From contig NZ_JHVC01000010.1 of NCBI RefSeq assembly GCF_000619945.1, positions 1 through 64,000 on the forward strand: a DNA stretch of 64,000 nt, given 5' to 3'. This DNA is from Clostridium lundense DSM 17049 (GTDB lineage: Bacteria > Bacillota > Clostridia > Clostridiales > Clostridiaceae). Position 1 is the first letter of the stretch. Each line of letters starts with the position of its first letter. The notes beneath the pieces were generated by a model that searched no databases, was not told the DNA's origin, and saw only the letters and a program-made list of their open reading frames with translations. Positions 56,654 through 64,000 of this stretch are shown here, one piece after another. The position numbers and the translations under genes were made by a program.

Positions 56654-57478
56654 ATGAAACAAAATAGTAGATATAAAGCTATTACGATTTGCCTTTTAAT
56701 ATTAGTTTCTATTTTGGTAGCCCTTCCTTTTGTTTGGATGATATTTTCATCTTTTAAAAGAATAGATGAATTTTATTTAATACCACCAAAATTATTACCT
56801 AATAACTTTTCACTTGAGAATTTTAAAGAGCTTTTTGAAAGGGGAAATTTTGGACGATATTATTTAAATAGTATATTTGTTACATTAGTCCAGGTAGTAG
56901 CGAATATTATAGTTGTTACCATGGCAGGCTTTGCTTTTGCTAAATACAATTTTAAAGGAAAAAGAATAATATTTTTGGCAATACTTGCAACTACTATGAT
57001 TCCATGGGTTGCAACAATAATACCTCTTTATATAATGGCTTATAAGGCAAAATTAATTAACACCTATTTTGGATTGATATTTGCTGGAATGGTAGATGCT
57101 TTTAGTATATTTCTTGCAAGAAATTTTATGCAGTCAATACCAAATTCTTTAATAGAGGCAGCTAGAATAGATGGAGCAAATGAATTTGATATTTTTACAA
57201 AAGTTGTACTTCCACTTATTAAGCCTTTAATAGCTGTAATTACAATAAACAAGTTTATATCAAGCTGGAATGCATTCCAATGGCCACTGTTAGTTGTAGG
57301 GGAGGACAGACTTAGAACATTGCCACTTGCTATTGCTAAGTTATCAAGTCAATATTATGACGCTTATAATTTAAAAATGGCAGCTGCATTTTTAGCAATA
57401 ATACCAGTTTTAATTGTTTATATAGCTTTTCAAAAATACTTTGTATCAGGAATATCATTATCTGGTATGAAAGAATAG
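56654..57478 (+). CDS. ABC sugar transporter permease (MalG/UgpE type)
   Basis: 274 residues, six membrane helices, EAA loop EAARIDGANEFDIFTKVVLPLIKP. ATG 56654 follows AGGAGGAGAAG; the TTG at 56633 would read through the ribosome binding site. No ATPase gene accompanies the two permeases, so a shared MsmK/UgpC-type ATPase encoded elsewhere must power them. Confidence 0.92.
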   Translation: MKQNSRYKAITICLLILVSILVALPFVWMIFSSFKRIDEFYLIPPKLLPNNFSLENFKELFERGNFGRYYLNSIFVTLVQVVANIIVVTMAGFAFAKYNFKGKRIIFLAILATTMIPWVATIIPLYIMAYKAKLINTYFGLIFAGMVDAFSIFLARNFMQSIPNSLIEAARIDGANEFDIFTKVVLPLIKPLIAVITINKFISSWNAFQWPLLVVGEDRLRTLPLAIAKLSSQYYDAYNLKMAAAFLAIIPVLIVYIAFQKYFVSGISLSGMKE

Positions 57479-57496
57479 CTTAAAGGATGTGATAAT

Positions 57497-58276
57497 ATGT
57501 ATTTTGTTGATTTACATACACATACTAAATTTTCAGATGGACAACCTGATTATAAAGAAGTGATTAATAGGGCAAAGGAAATTGGATTAAAGTGTGTGGC
57601 TATTACTGATCATTTTGATCCTTATGACCCTAAGGATGAAGTAAGAAATATTAGTGAGAAAGATTTAATAGAGTTTTTAAAGAATGCAAAATCTTATGGG
57701 TATAGTATAAGTCAGCCAGTCTTATGTGGAATTGAAACTTGCACAGATTTTAATGGTAATATTAGGGTCAGTGATAAGGTATTTAATACCTGCGATTTAA
57801 TAATAACCAGTGGACATTATGTTGAATATGAAGGCGAGATAAAAAAAGGTGAATACTTTAATGATTTTTACTGGGAAAGTTATAAAGAAAAAATTATAAA
57901 TATGGGAAGTGGACAAGGGGATATAATTGGACATCCTGAGGGATATTTGCCAATTGAGTCAATGATAATACCTAATACAACCACCTATGAACAGAGAAAG
58001 GAGATATGCAAGTTAATTTCGGAAAGATATTTTGATGAGAACTTTATAAATCAATTAACTAAAGCTTTAATAAAAAATGACAAAGCCTATGAGCTTCATT
58101 GTGCAACAGAAACACCAAGGATTAGCATAATTCAAAGTCTTATGAAGAAAAATGTAAGGTTAAGTGTGGGAACTGATGCTCATGTTTTACAAATGGTAGG
58201 TAGGGTAAATTGGGCTTTGGATATTTTAAAAAAGAATAATTATAAGAATCTTTTTGATTATTTAAAGTTAATATAG
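57497..58276 (+). CDS. PHP-domain hydrolase (histidinol-phosphatase-like)
   Basis: 259 residues. PHP metal ligands H7 and H9 (DLHTHTKFSDG), ITDHFDPYDP, E in CGIETC, H in IITSGHYVEYEG, and C-terminal GTDAHVL. PHP proteins are metal-dependent phosphoesterases or related hydrolases. The cluster has no histidine genes, so a phosphorylated sugar or polyol intermediate is a more likely substrate than histidinol-P. ATG behind AAAGGATGTG. Confidence 0.85.
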   Translation: MYFVDLHTHTKFSDGQPDYKEVINRAKEIGLKCVAITDHFDPYDPKDEVRNISEKDLIEFLKNAKSYGYSISQPVLCGIETCTDFNGNIRVSDKVFNTCDLIITSGHYVEYEGEIKKGEYFNDFYWESYKEKIINMGSGQGDIIGHPEGYLPIESMIIPNTTTYEQRKEICKLISERYFDENFINQLTKALIKNDKAYELHCATETPRISIIQSLMKKNVRLSVGTDAHVLQMVGRVNWALDILKKNNYKNLFDYLKLI

Positions 58277-58288
58277 GGGGGGATTAAT

Positions 58289-59293
58289 ATGTTAAAGGTA
58301 GCAATAGTGGGATGCGGAACCATGGGCGGAGTACATGGAAGAAGCTACATAAATGTTAAAAACGCAAAAGTAGTGGCTGTATGTGACATAAATGAAAATA
58401 AGGGTAGTCAAATTGCAAAGATTCATAATGCCAATAATTATAATTCCTATGATGAAATGTTAAATAATGAGGATATCGATATTGTTGATGTTTGTGTACC
58501 GACCTATATGCATAGAGAATTTGCTGAAAAGGCATTGAAAATGAAAAAACATGTTTTTTGTGAAAAGCCTATTGCTTTAAATATAGAGGATGCTCAGTAT
58601 ATGGTTAAGCTTGCTGAAAAAATGGGAGTAAAATTTTCAGTTGGACATGTGGTTAGATTTTTCCCTGCATATACAAAGGCTATTGAAACTATTAATTCTA
58701 ATAAAATTGGAACGCCAAAGCTTATAAGAACAACAAGGACAGGAGCATATCCATCATGGAACTGGAATAACTGGTATTCAAACTATGAGCTTAGTGGAGG
58801 ACCTATTTTAGATTTAGTTATTCATGATTTTGACTGGATAAGGCATAATTTTGGAGAAATTGAAAGAGTTTATGTAAAAAGCTTTAATGGAAAAATTGAA
58901 GGAAAAGATCATTGTCTTATTACACTTAAATTAAAAAATGGTCCTATTGCCCATGTTGAGGGAAGTTGGGCATTTCCACAGGGAGCAATCTTTGGAACAA
59001 CATTTGAAGTTATTGGTACAAAAGGACAAATAGAGTTTGATAGTCGAAGAACTTCATCTATTAAAAAGCAAACTAATAATGAAATGTATAATATGAATTT
59101 AGACACACCGTTATCATATTGGGATGAGCCATATACTTTGGAGATTCAAGCGTTTGTAGATTGCATTGTTGAGAGTAGGGTTCCAATTGTTACAGGTGAA
59201 GATGCTATAGAAGCAATAAGAATTTCATTAGCTGCTATAAAATCCTCAAAAGAAGGAAAAGTAGTAACTATAGGGGGCGAGAAAAATGAATAA
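58289..59293 (+). CDS. Gfo/Idh/MocA family oxidoreductase (1)
   Basis: 334 residues. NAD(P) Rossmann motif VGCGTMGGVHG at about 7-17, EKP motif CEKPIAL (lysine catalytic), and the second-domain motif GGPILDLVIHDFDWIRH with the catalytic D/H pair. Members oxidise or reduce sugar or inositol hydroxyls. It overlaps the next gene by 8 bases. ATG behind GGGGGG. Confidence 0.92.
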   Translation: MLKVAIVGCGTMGGVHGRSYINVKNAKVVAVCDINENKGSQIAKIHNANNYNSYDEMLNNEDIDIVDVCVPTYMHREFAEKALKMKKHVFCEKPIALNIEDAQYMVKLAEKMGVKFSVGHVVRFFPAYTKAIETINSNKIGTPKLIRTTRTGAYPSWNWNNWYSNYELSGGPILDLVIHDFDWIRHNFGEIERVYVKSFNGKIEGKDHCLITLKLKNGPIAHVEGSWAFPQGAIFGTTFEVIGTKGQIEFDSRRTSSIKKQTNNEMYNMNLDTPLSYWDEPYTLEIQAFVDCIVESRVPIVTGEDAIEAIRISLAAIKSSKEGKVVTIGGEKNE

Positions 59294-60290
59294 GATTAGA
59301 GTTGGGGTAATAAGTTTTCAACATATGCATGCTTTAAGTTATACGGATTCACTTTTAAAACTTCCTAATGTAGAGCTTATTGGCATTGCTGATTCAGACA
59401 ATTTTAGAGGAATAGAGATGGCTTCAAGGTTTAATACTAAATATTTTCAGGATTATCATGAACTTTTGGGACTTGTGGATGGAGTTGTAATATGTACTTC
59501 AAATAAGCTTCATTGCAAGATAGCAGTTGATGCAGCAAGAGCAGGAAAAGATATGCTTGTTGAAAAACCGTTTGCAACTACCTATAAAGAAGCTGAAGAA
59601 ATGTTGTCAGAGGCAAAAAAACATAATGTAAGAATTATGACTGCATTTCCAATGAGGTTTAATGCATCAATTGAAGAGGCAAAGATAGCAGTGAATAATG
59701 GTGATATTGGAGACATTCTTTGTATAACAGGAATTAATCATGGAAAAATACCATCAGGCTGGTTTATAAATAAGAATGAAGCTGGTGGTGGGGCGATTAT
59801 GGACCATACAGTTCATCTTGCAGATTTAATGAGATGGTTTGTTGGAAGTGAATGTAATACTGTTTACTGCGAAGGTGGAGAGCTTATTCATAATAAAGGA
59901 ATAGATGATTGTGGAATTCTTACACTTCAGTTTGAGAATGGTGTCTTTGCAACAATTGATAGCAGCTGGGCTCACCATAAAAACTATACAATATGGCCTG
60001 AAGTTTTTATGGAGATAATAGGGACGAAGGGAACTCTTGAGGTCGAGGCATTTGGACAAACAGAAAGAGTATTTAGTGTTGAGGATAATTCTATAAATGA
60101 TGTAGTTTGGGGAAGCGATGGTGATGAAGGATTAATAAGGGAATTTATAAGGAGTATAGAGAGTAAATCAACCCCAAAGGTAACTGGACTTGATGGAGCT
60201 AAGGCAATGGAAGTTGCTTTAACAGCTTATAAGTCACTTAAGAGTCATTTGGTAGAAACTGTTGAGCATAGATTTGATGAAAGTAAATAG
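59286..60290 (+). CDS. Gfo/Idh/MocA family oxidoreductase (2), altered dinucleotide motif
   Basis: 334 residues. The usual GxGxxG is replaced by GVISFQHMHA, an N-terminal variant seen in a subgroup of the family. EKP is kept (VEKPFATT), and so is GGGAIMDHTVHLADLMRWF. It may bind cofactor differently or tightly. ATG inside the end of the preceding gene, behind GGGGGCGAG. Confidence 0.9.
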   Translation: MNKIRVGVISFQHMHALSYTDSLLKLPNVELIGIADSDNFRGIEMASRFNTKYFQDYHELLGLVDGVVICTSNKLHCKIAVDAARAGKDMLVEKPFATTYKEAEEMLSEAKKHNVRIMTAFPMRFNASIEEAKIAVNNGDIGDILCITGINHGKIPSGWFINKNEAGGGAIMDHTVHLADLMRWFVGSECNTVYCEGGELIHNKGIDDCGILTLQFENGVFATIDSSWAHHKNYTIWPEVFMEIIGTKGTLEVEAFGQTERVFSVEDNSINDVVWGSDGDEGLIREFIRSIESKSTPKVTGLDGAKAMEVALTAYKSLKSHLVETVEHRFDESK

Positions 60291-60340
60291 TTGAGTATGA
60301 TGGAAGTTTAAATATGCTTTTAAGAATTGGAGAGGTAACA

Positions 60341-61372
60341 ATGAAGTTTAGGGTCGGATTAATTGGATGTGGAAGAATTTCACCAATGCATCTTCAATCA
60401 ATAAGAATGATTGAAAATTGCAATATAGCTGCTGTATGCGATATAAGGGAATATGTAGCAAAATATACAGCAGAAAAATATAAGTGTAACTATTATACTA
60501 ATTATTTAGATATGATTGATAAGGAAGCTTTGGATACCATTCATATTTGTACACCTCATTATCTTCACCACAATATGGCGATTGAAGCAGCTAAAAGAGG
60601 AATTCATGTGATAACAGAGAAACCTATGGCAATAAATTACAATGATGCTGTGGACATGGTCAATACTTGTAATAAAAATAATGTAACTCTATCTGTATTA
60701 TTTCAAAATAGGTATAATCGAGGAGTACAAGTTATAAAAAATGAGATACAGAATGGTAATTTAGGTAGGGTGTTATCAGGAAGAGTTATTGTAACTTGGA
60801 ATAGAAGTGATGAATACTATTTAAAAAGTGATTGGAAGGGAACATGGGATAAGGAAGGTGGAGGCGTGGTGATAGACCAAGCAATTCACTCACTTGATCT
60901 TGTAAGATATATTGTGGAAAAAAAGGCAATTAAGGTAGATGCTAGTATACGAAATAGAAATCATAAAAAGGTTCAGGTTGAGGACTGTGCTGAAGGTATA
61001 ATTTATTTTGAAGATGGCTTTAATCTTAGTTTTTATACAATGAATTATTTTACAAGTGACATGCCAATAGATATTACAATTCATTGCGAGAGGGGAACAG
61101 CATCTATAATTGGGGATGAAGGTTATATTGATTATGTTGATGGAAGAAAAATGAGTATTAAACTACTTGATAGTGACAGAATCGATTATGGAAGTAATGT
61201 AAAGAAGTACTGGGGATATTGTCATTATACATTAATAAAGAAGGTGTATGAAAATATAGTTTTAGGAAAAGAAGTTGAGGTTAACGGAGAAGATTGCCTT
61301 AAAACTCAAAAAATTATAAATTCTATATATGAATCTGGATTAAGTGGACATTCGGTTTTTCTTAATAAGTAG
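60341..61372 (+). CDS. Gfo/Idh/MocA family oxidoreductase (3)
   Basis: 343 residues. Canonical IGCGRISPMH nucleotide motif, TEKPMAINY, and GGGVVIDQAIHSLDLVRY. It is only distantly similar to the other two, so the three are not a recent duplication. ATG 60341 follows GGAGAGG; the upstream ATG at 60314 lacks a site. Last gene of the cluster. Confidence 0.92.
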   Translation: MKFRVGLIGCGRISPMHLQSIRMIENCNIAAVCDIREYVAKYTAEKYKCNYYTNYLDMIDKEALDTIHICTPHYLHHNMAIEAAKRGIHVITEKPMAINYNDAVDMVNTCNKNNVTLSVLFQNRYNRGVQVIKNEIQNGNLGRVLSGRVIVTWNRSDEYYLKSDWKGTWDKEGGGVVIDQAIHSLDLVRYIVEKKAIKVDASIRNRNHKKVQVEDCAEGIIYFEDGFNLSFYTMNYFTSDMPIDITIHCERGTASIIGDEGYIDYVDGRKMSIKLLDSDRIDYGSNVKKYWGYCHYTLIKKVYENIVLGKEVEVNGEDCLKTQKIINSIYESGLSGHSVFLNK

Positions 61373-61613
61373 ATATACTTAAGATTAATAAAGAATTTAT
61401 TAAAATAGTAAAAATATTATTTAAGAAGGTACTCCTAAGATATAAAAGAGAATCTATAGAATAGAGGTCTATTCATATAGGTTCTTTTCCTATATGGAAA
61501 ACGTCCATAGATTTGTGTGAATTATAATAGATTTGATTAATTTAATCTGAGAGCAGCTAACTAATATCGAGGTAAGGGTGTAATTATAAGAACAAGCAAG
61601 AATTAATTAGATA
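61373..61613. other. Intergenic stretch without a recognised gene
   Basis: AT-rich, no open frame of note. A short hairpin CATATAGG-TTCTTTT-CCTATATG at about 61475-61497 is the only structure seen and could be a weak terminator of the Gfo cluster. Confidence 0.4.
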
Positions 61614-61745
61614 TTGTCCAAAATAAAGTGGTTAATCCAATATAAGATTTATTTTATAAAGCCAATTACGAATGCAGTTAATGTGGAATCAACGTTAGAA
61701 GATAGTTATTTGTATTTAATAGATCGTTTAAACAAATGTTATTGA
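61614..61745 (+). pseudogene. Possible remnant of an ABC-type ATPase C-terminus
   Basis: A 43-codon frame ends FIKPITNAVNVESTLEDSYLYLIDRLNKCY. The STLEDSYLYL segment resembles the LEDxFLxL end of NatA-type (DUF4162) ABC ATPases. No ribosome binding site, no good start, and stops just upstream. It lies before a CPBP membrane protein gene, a common neighbour of such transporters. Could be chance. Confidence 0.3.
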
Positions 61746-61793
61746 TGAATATTAGAAAAGTGATCATAAATTTTAGGATTATATTATTAAATT

Positions 61794-61821
61794 TTGAACA
61801 AGTTACAAAATATGCTAAACT
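61794..61821 (+). promoter_or_regulatory. Possible promoter of the CPBP gene
   Basis: TTGAAC at 61794-61799 and TAAACT at 61816-61821, 16-bp spacer, about 85 bases before the start. Confidence 0.5.
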
Positions 61822-61906
61822 GTTAACGGAAACAATTATAAATTTTAAATAGAAATAGTAAATGAGAAGAGCAACTATTAACTATATTTTTACTAGGAGG
61901 CAAAAA

Positions 61907-62902
61907 ATGTTGGAACATAATATTTCAAACAAAGATCTTACTATATTTTTGTTAGTAACTTTTGGTTTGACCACAGGTATGGGTATTGCTATGGCATTTG
62001 TATATACTAAATATACAATGGGTGTCTTTAGTAAGGCACAGGCGTATTATCCAGCTATAGGGGTGATGATAGCTTTATTATTAAACAAAGAAAAGCGTAA
62101 AAAGCTGCCAATGAAATTTTATGGATCATATTTATTTTTTACTATTACCTCGATTTTATTTCTTTTAGTAGAGATATTTGTATTTCACAAAAACCCAGAT
62201 ATGTATATAGAATGCTGGATGATTGTGGGGAGTATTACCACATTACTTATGTGTTCTTTTCCCTCTGAAAAAGAAAGTCTGTATAATTTTGGATTGGGTT
62301 TTGGAAAAAATGTGAAGACATCTCTTGGGTGTATTTTGTTATTTTTTGTTTTGTATATATGTACAAATATTTTAAATGAACTTATTTTTGGTAGTGTTAA
62401 AGAAATTATTACTTTTTTCAAGGATATAAAAATATTTATGCAGTTCATATTTCTTTTACCTTTTTGGTTTCTATTCCAGTTTATTTTATTTTTAGGAGAG
62501 GAATATGGCTGGAGATATTTTCTTCAAACTGCTCTTCAACGACGCCTAGGTAAGCGAAAGGGTATAATTATTTTAGGAATTATATGGGGTATATGGCATT
62601 TACCATTAAGCCTATTTCATTATAGGGCAACAATATCTTTCTATTCTATTCTAGATCTATTAATTTGTTGTATTCCCTACGCTATATTCTTTGGATTTGT
62701 CTATATGAAGACAGAAAACATATGGACTGTATCTATAATTCATTTTTTTAACAACTTTTTTGGTGCTTTTATTTTTAACAGCAGTACGGGAGCTAATGGT
62801 TTTGGACATTTGATTTGCATGTTTATAGTTTATTTGCCTTTCCTATTTACTAAAGAATATAGGAAATATGAAGAAGAAATAGAACTTACAAATGGGTTAT
62901 AA
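61907..62902 (+). CDS. CPBP-family intramembrane glutamic endopeptidase
   Basis: 331 residues with about eight hydrophobic segments. CPBP (Rce1-like) motifs: EEYGWR (E198, E199, R203), GIWGIWHLP (H231), and IIHFFNN (H279, N283). The family includes membrane proteases and bacteriocin self-immunity proteins; no bacteriocin gene is visible here. ATG 61907 is directly behind TAGGAGG; an in-frame ATG at 61862 is rejected. Confidence 0.88.
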   Translation: MLEHNISNKDLTIFLLVTFGLTTGMGIAMAFVYTKYTMGVFSKAQAYYPAIGVMIALLLNKEKRKKLPMKFYGSYLFFTITSILFLLVEIFVFHKNPDMYIECWMIVGSITTLLMCSFPSEKESLYNFGLGFGKNVKTSLGCILLFFVLYICTNILNELIFGSVKEIITFFKDIKIFMQFIFLLPFWFLFQFILFLGEEYGWRYFLQTALQRRLGKRKGIIILGIIWGIWHLPLSLFHYRATISFYSILDLLICCIPYAIFFGFVYMKTENIWTVSIIHFFNNFFGAFIFNSSTGANGFGHLICMFIVYLPFLFTKEYRKYEEEIELTNGL

Positions 62903-62979
62903 TATAGTTGAGGAAATATATTAAATTAAAATCATAACAAATTAATTTTTTATGTAAACAAAGATGATATAAAGTAATA

Positions 62980-63022
62980 AAAAAATGGTTACAATTTTTA
63001 ACTCATTGTAACCATCTTTTTT
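62980..63022. terminator. Bidirectional terminator between convergent genes
   Basis: AAAAAATGGTTACAAT, 9-base loop, ATTGTAACCATCTTTTTT. Confidence 0.9.
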
Positions 63023-63025
63023 AAG

Positions 63026-63349
63026 TTAATGACTTCCACGAATTACTTTAAAGCCTTCGCCTTTAAGCATTTCTTCATGCTTTTCATATTCATCACATTC
63101 CACATTTATACAAAGTGCTAAATGAACGGTATCTACATTATTATTTTTAAGTTGAGTTATTTTATGATCCCAATCTTCATCTGTTCCTTTAGTTTCTTTG
63201 CAACCTTTACAATAAAAGAAGCTTGCAAGAGGTGGTTTGTTATCTTTATATATTTCAAAAGCTACTTTGCAATTGTTGTAAGCTTTAAGGCATCCTGTAC
63301 CTGAACATTTTCCAATTAATTTTCTACATGCCATTATTGCTATAGCCAT
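63026..63349 (-). CDS. CGGC-domain-like cysteine-rich protein
   Basis: 107 residues with eight or more cysteines: MACRKLIGKCSGTGCLKAYNNC, FFYCKGC (47-50; the family's CGGC appears as CKGC), LCINVEC. The family is presumed to bind metal or iron-sulfur and its function is not established. It lies 17 bases downstream of an iron/cobalamin-type ABC ATPase gene on the same strand, so it may belong to a metal uptake operon. ATG behind AAAGGATG. Confidence 0.75.
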   Translation of the reverse strand: MAIAIMACRKLIGKCSGTGCLKAYNNCKVAFEIYKDNKPPLASFFYCKGCKETKGTDEDWDHKITQLKNNNVDTVHLALCINVECDEYEKHEEMLKGEGFKVIRGSH

Positions 63350-63366
63350 ATACTATCATCCTTTCT

Positions 63367-64000
63367 TTAAATTGTTTTAAAGGTGATGTACATTGGCTCT
63401 TGATGTGCATGAATTGTACAATCCACCTCATATACTTCTTTAATAAGTTGTGGTGTTAATACTGCTTTAGGATCTCCATTAGCTACAACATTTCCATTGT
63501 GCATAACATATAATTTATCACAATAAGCTGCTGCTAAATTTAAATCATGCAGTGCTACCACTACTGTAATACCTAAAGATTTAACTAAATTTAATATTTG
63601 AATTTGATATTTTATATCTAAGTGATTTGTAGGCTCATCTAATATAAGTAATTCCACCTTTTGAGCCAATGCTCTAGCTAAAAGAACCCTTTGTTTTTCT
63701 CCACCTGATAAAGTTGAAAAGCTTCTTTTAGCATAATGAAGCATATCTACTTTATCTAACATTTCTCTAACAATTTTATAGTCATTTTCATTATCCTGTT
63801 CTAACATCTTTTTATGAGGACTTCTCCCCATAAGAACCATATCTTCTACTTTAATATCAAAAGCTATATTATTAAATTGACTTACAACGCCTAATTCACG
63901 AGCCATATCTTTTATAGGCATAGTAAGAAGATTTTTTCCATCTAAATATATAACTCCTGATTCAGGTTTACAAATACGATAAACTGTTTTTAATAAAGTG
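63367..64000 (-). CDS. ABC transporter ATP-binding protein, FecCD/BtuD-type (5' end outside window)
   Basis: About 210 residues are visible. The frame stays open to the window edge and begins inside Walker A (..TLLKTVYRICKPESG), so an internal ATG at 63921 is not the true start. Q-loop VVSQFNNIAFD, GRSPHKK, signature LSGGEKQRVLLARAL, Walker B LLILDEPTNHLDI, switch His VALHDLNLAA. GRxPH and the short coupling region are typical of iron-siderophore, heme or vitamin B12 importers. B12 uptake would suit a B12-dependent fermenter, but iron is equally possible. Confidence 0.92.
   Translation of the reverse strand, partial: TLLKTVYRICKPESGVIYLDGKNLLTMPIKDMARELGVVSQFNNIAFDIKVEDMVLMGRSPHKKMLEQDNENDYKIVREMLDKVDMLHYAKRSFSTLSGGEKQRVLLARALAQKVELLILDEPTNHLDIKYQIQILNLVKSLGITVVVALHDLNLAAAYCDKLYVMHNGNVVANGDPKAVLTPQLIKEVYEVDCTIHAHQEPMYITFKTI

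Noticed and set aside
63367..63921. Complete short ABC ATPase starting at 63921
   Set aside because: The frame continues to the window edge and includes the end of Walker A, so the gene is truncated by the window.

Overview
The window is a low-GC (roughly 30% by eye), AT-rich Firmicute chromosome segment. It is almost certainly a Clostridium of the C. tetani / C. cochlearium / C. tetanomorphum type. It carries a complete coenzyme B12-dependent methylaspartate route for glutamate fermentation; the methylaspartase and glutamate mutase keep every active-site residue I know from the C. tetanomorphum and C. cochlearium enzymes. It also has ptb-buk butyrate genes, clostridial r-protein synteny, frequent TTG/GTG starts and strong AAGGAGG ribosome binding sites. 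No rRNA, tRNA, intact insertion sequence or CRISPR array was seen.

Layout. 1-325: 3' end of tuf. 476-16296: S10-spc-alpha ribosomal super-operon (rpsJ to rplQ, with secY, adk, map, a KOW protein, infA, rpmJ, rpoA), preceded by a consensus promoter and a structured leader. 16372-20623: ecfA1-ecfA2-ecfT, truA, then rplM-rpsI with their own consensus promoter and an L13-type leader. 20726-22578: the spore amidase cwlD and a GntR regulator with a near-perfect 15-bp inverted repeat just upstream.

22633-34400: glutamate fermentation island: mutS-mutL-mutE (glutamate mutase), mal, a two-subunit mesaconase, citDEF-type citramalate lyase, and citC-citX-citG for lyase activation. Together they convert L-glutamate to 3-methylaspartate, ammonia plus mesaconate, citramalate, then acetate plus pyruvate.

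34428-38175: an ECF sigma/anti-sigma pair flanked by two membrane-anchored TPR proteins. 38274-39674: thioredoxin and a thioredoxin reductase that lacks the NADPH-site motifs, so it looks ferredoxin-linked. 39748-41440 (minus): a cell-wall hydrolase behind a cyclic-di-AMP (ydaO/yuaA) riboswitch, and an unknown membrane-anchored protein. 41603-51582: cdaA-cdaR (c-di-AMP synthesis), an FAD dehydrogenase, ptb-buk, glmM, and glmS behind a glmS ribozyme. That ribozyme carries an insertion of 62-bp tandem structured repeats in its peripheral P1 stem.

51821-61372: a one-direction cluster that I cannot match to a named pathway: alkaline-phosphatase-fold phosphodiesterase, ROK regulator, ABC sugar-type binding protein and two permeases, PHP-domain hydrolase, and three divergent Gfo/Idh/MocA oxidoreductases. 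This is the best candidate for an undescribed catabolic system. 61373-64000: a possible ABC-ATPase remnant, a CPBP-family membrane protease, and (minus) a CGGC-type protein and an iron/cobalamin-type ABC ATPase running off the window.

Two palindromic MITE-like elements lie between genes (38639-38759 and 47453-47613).
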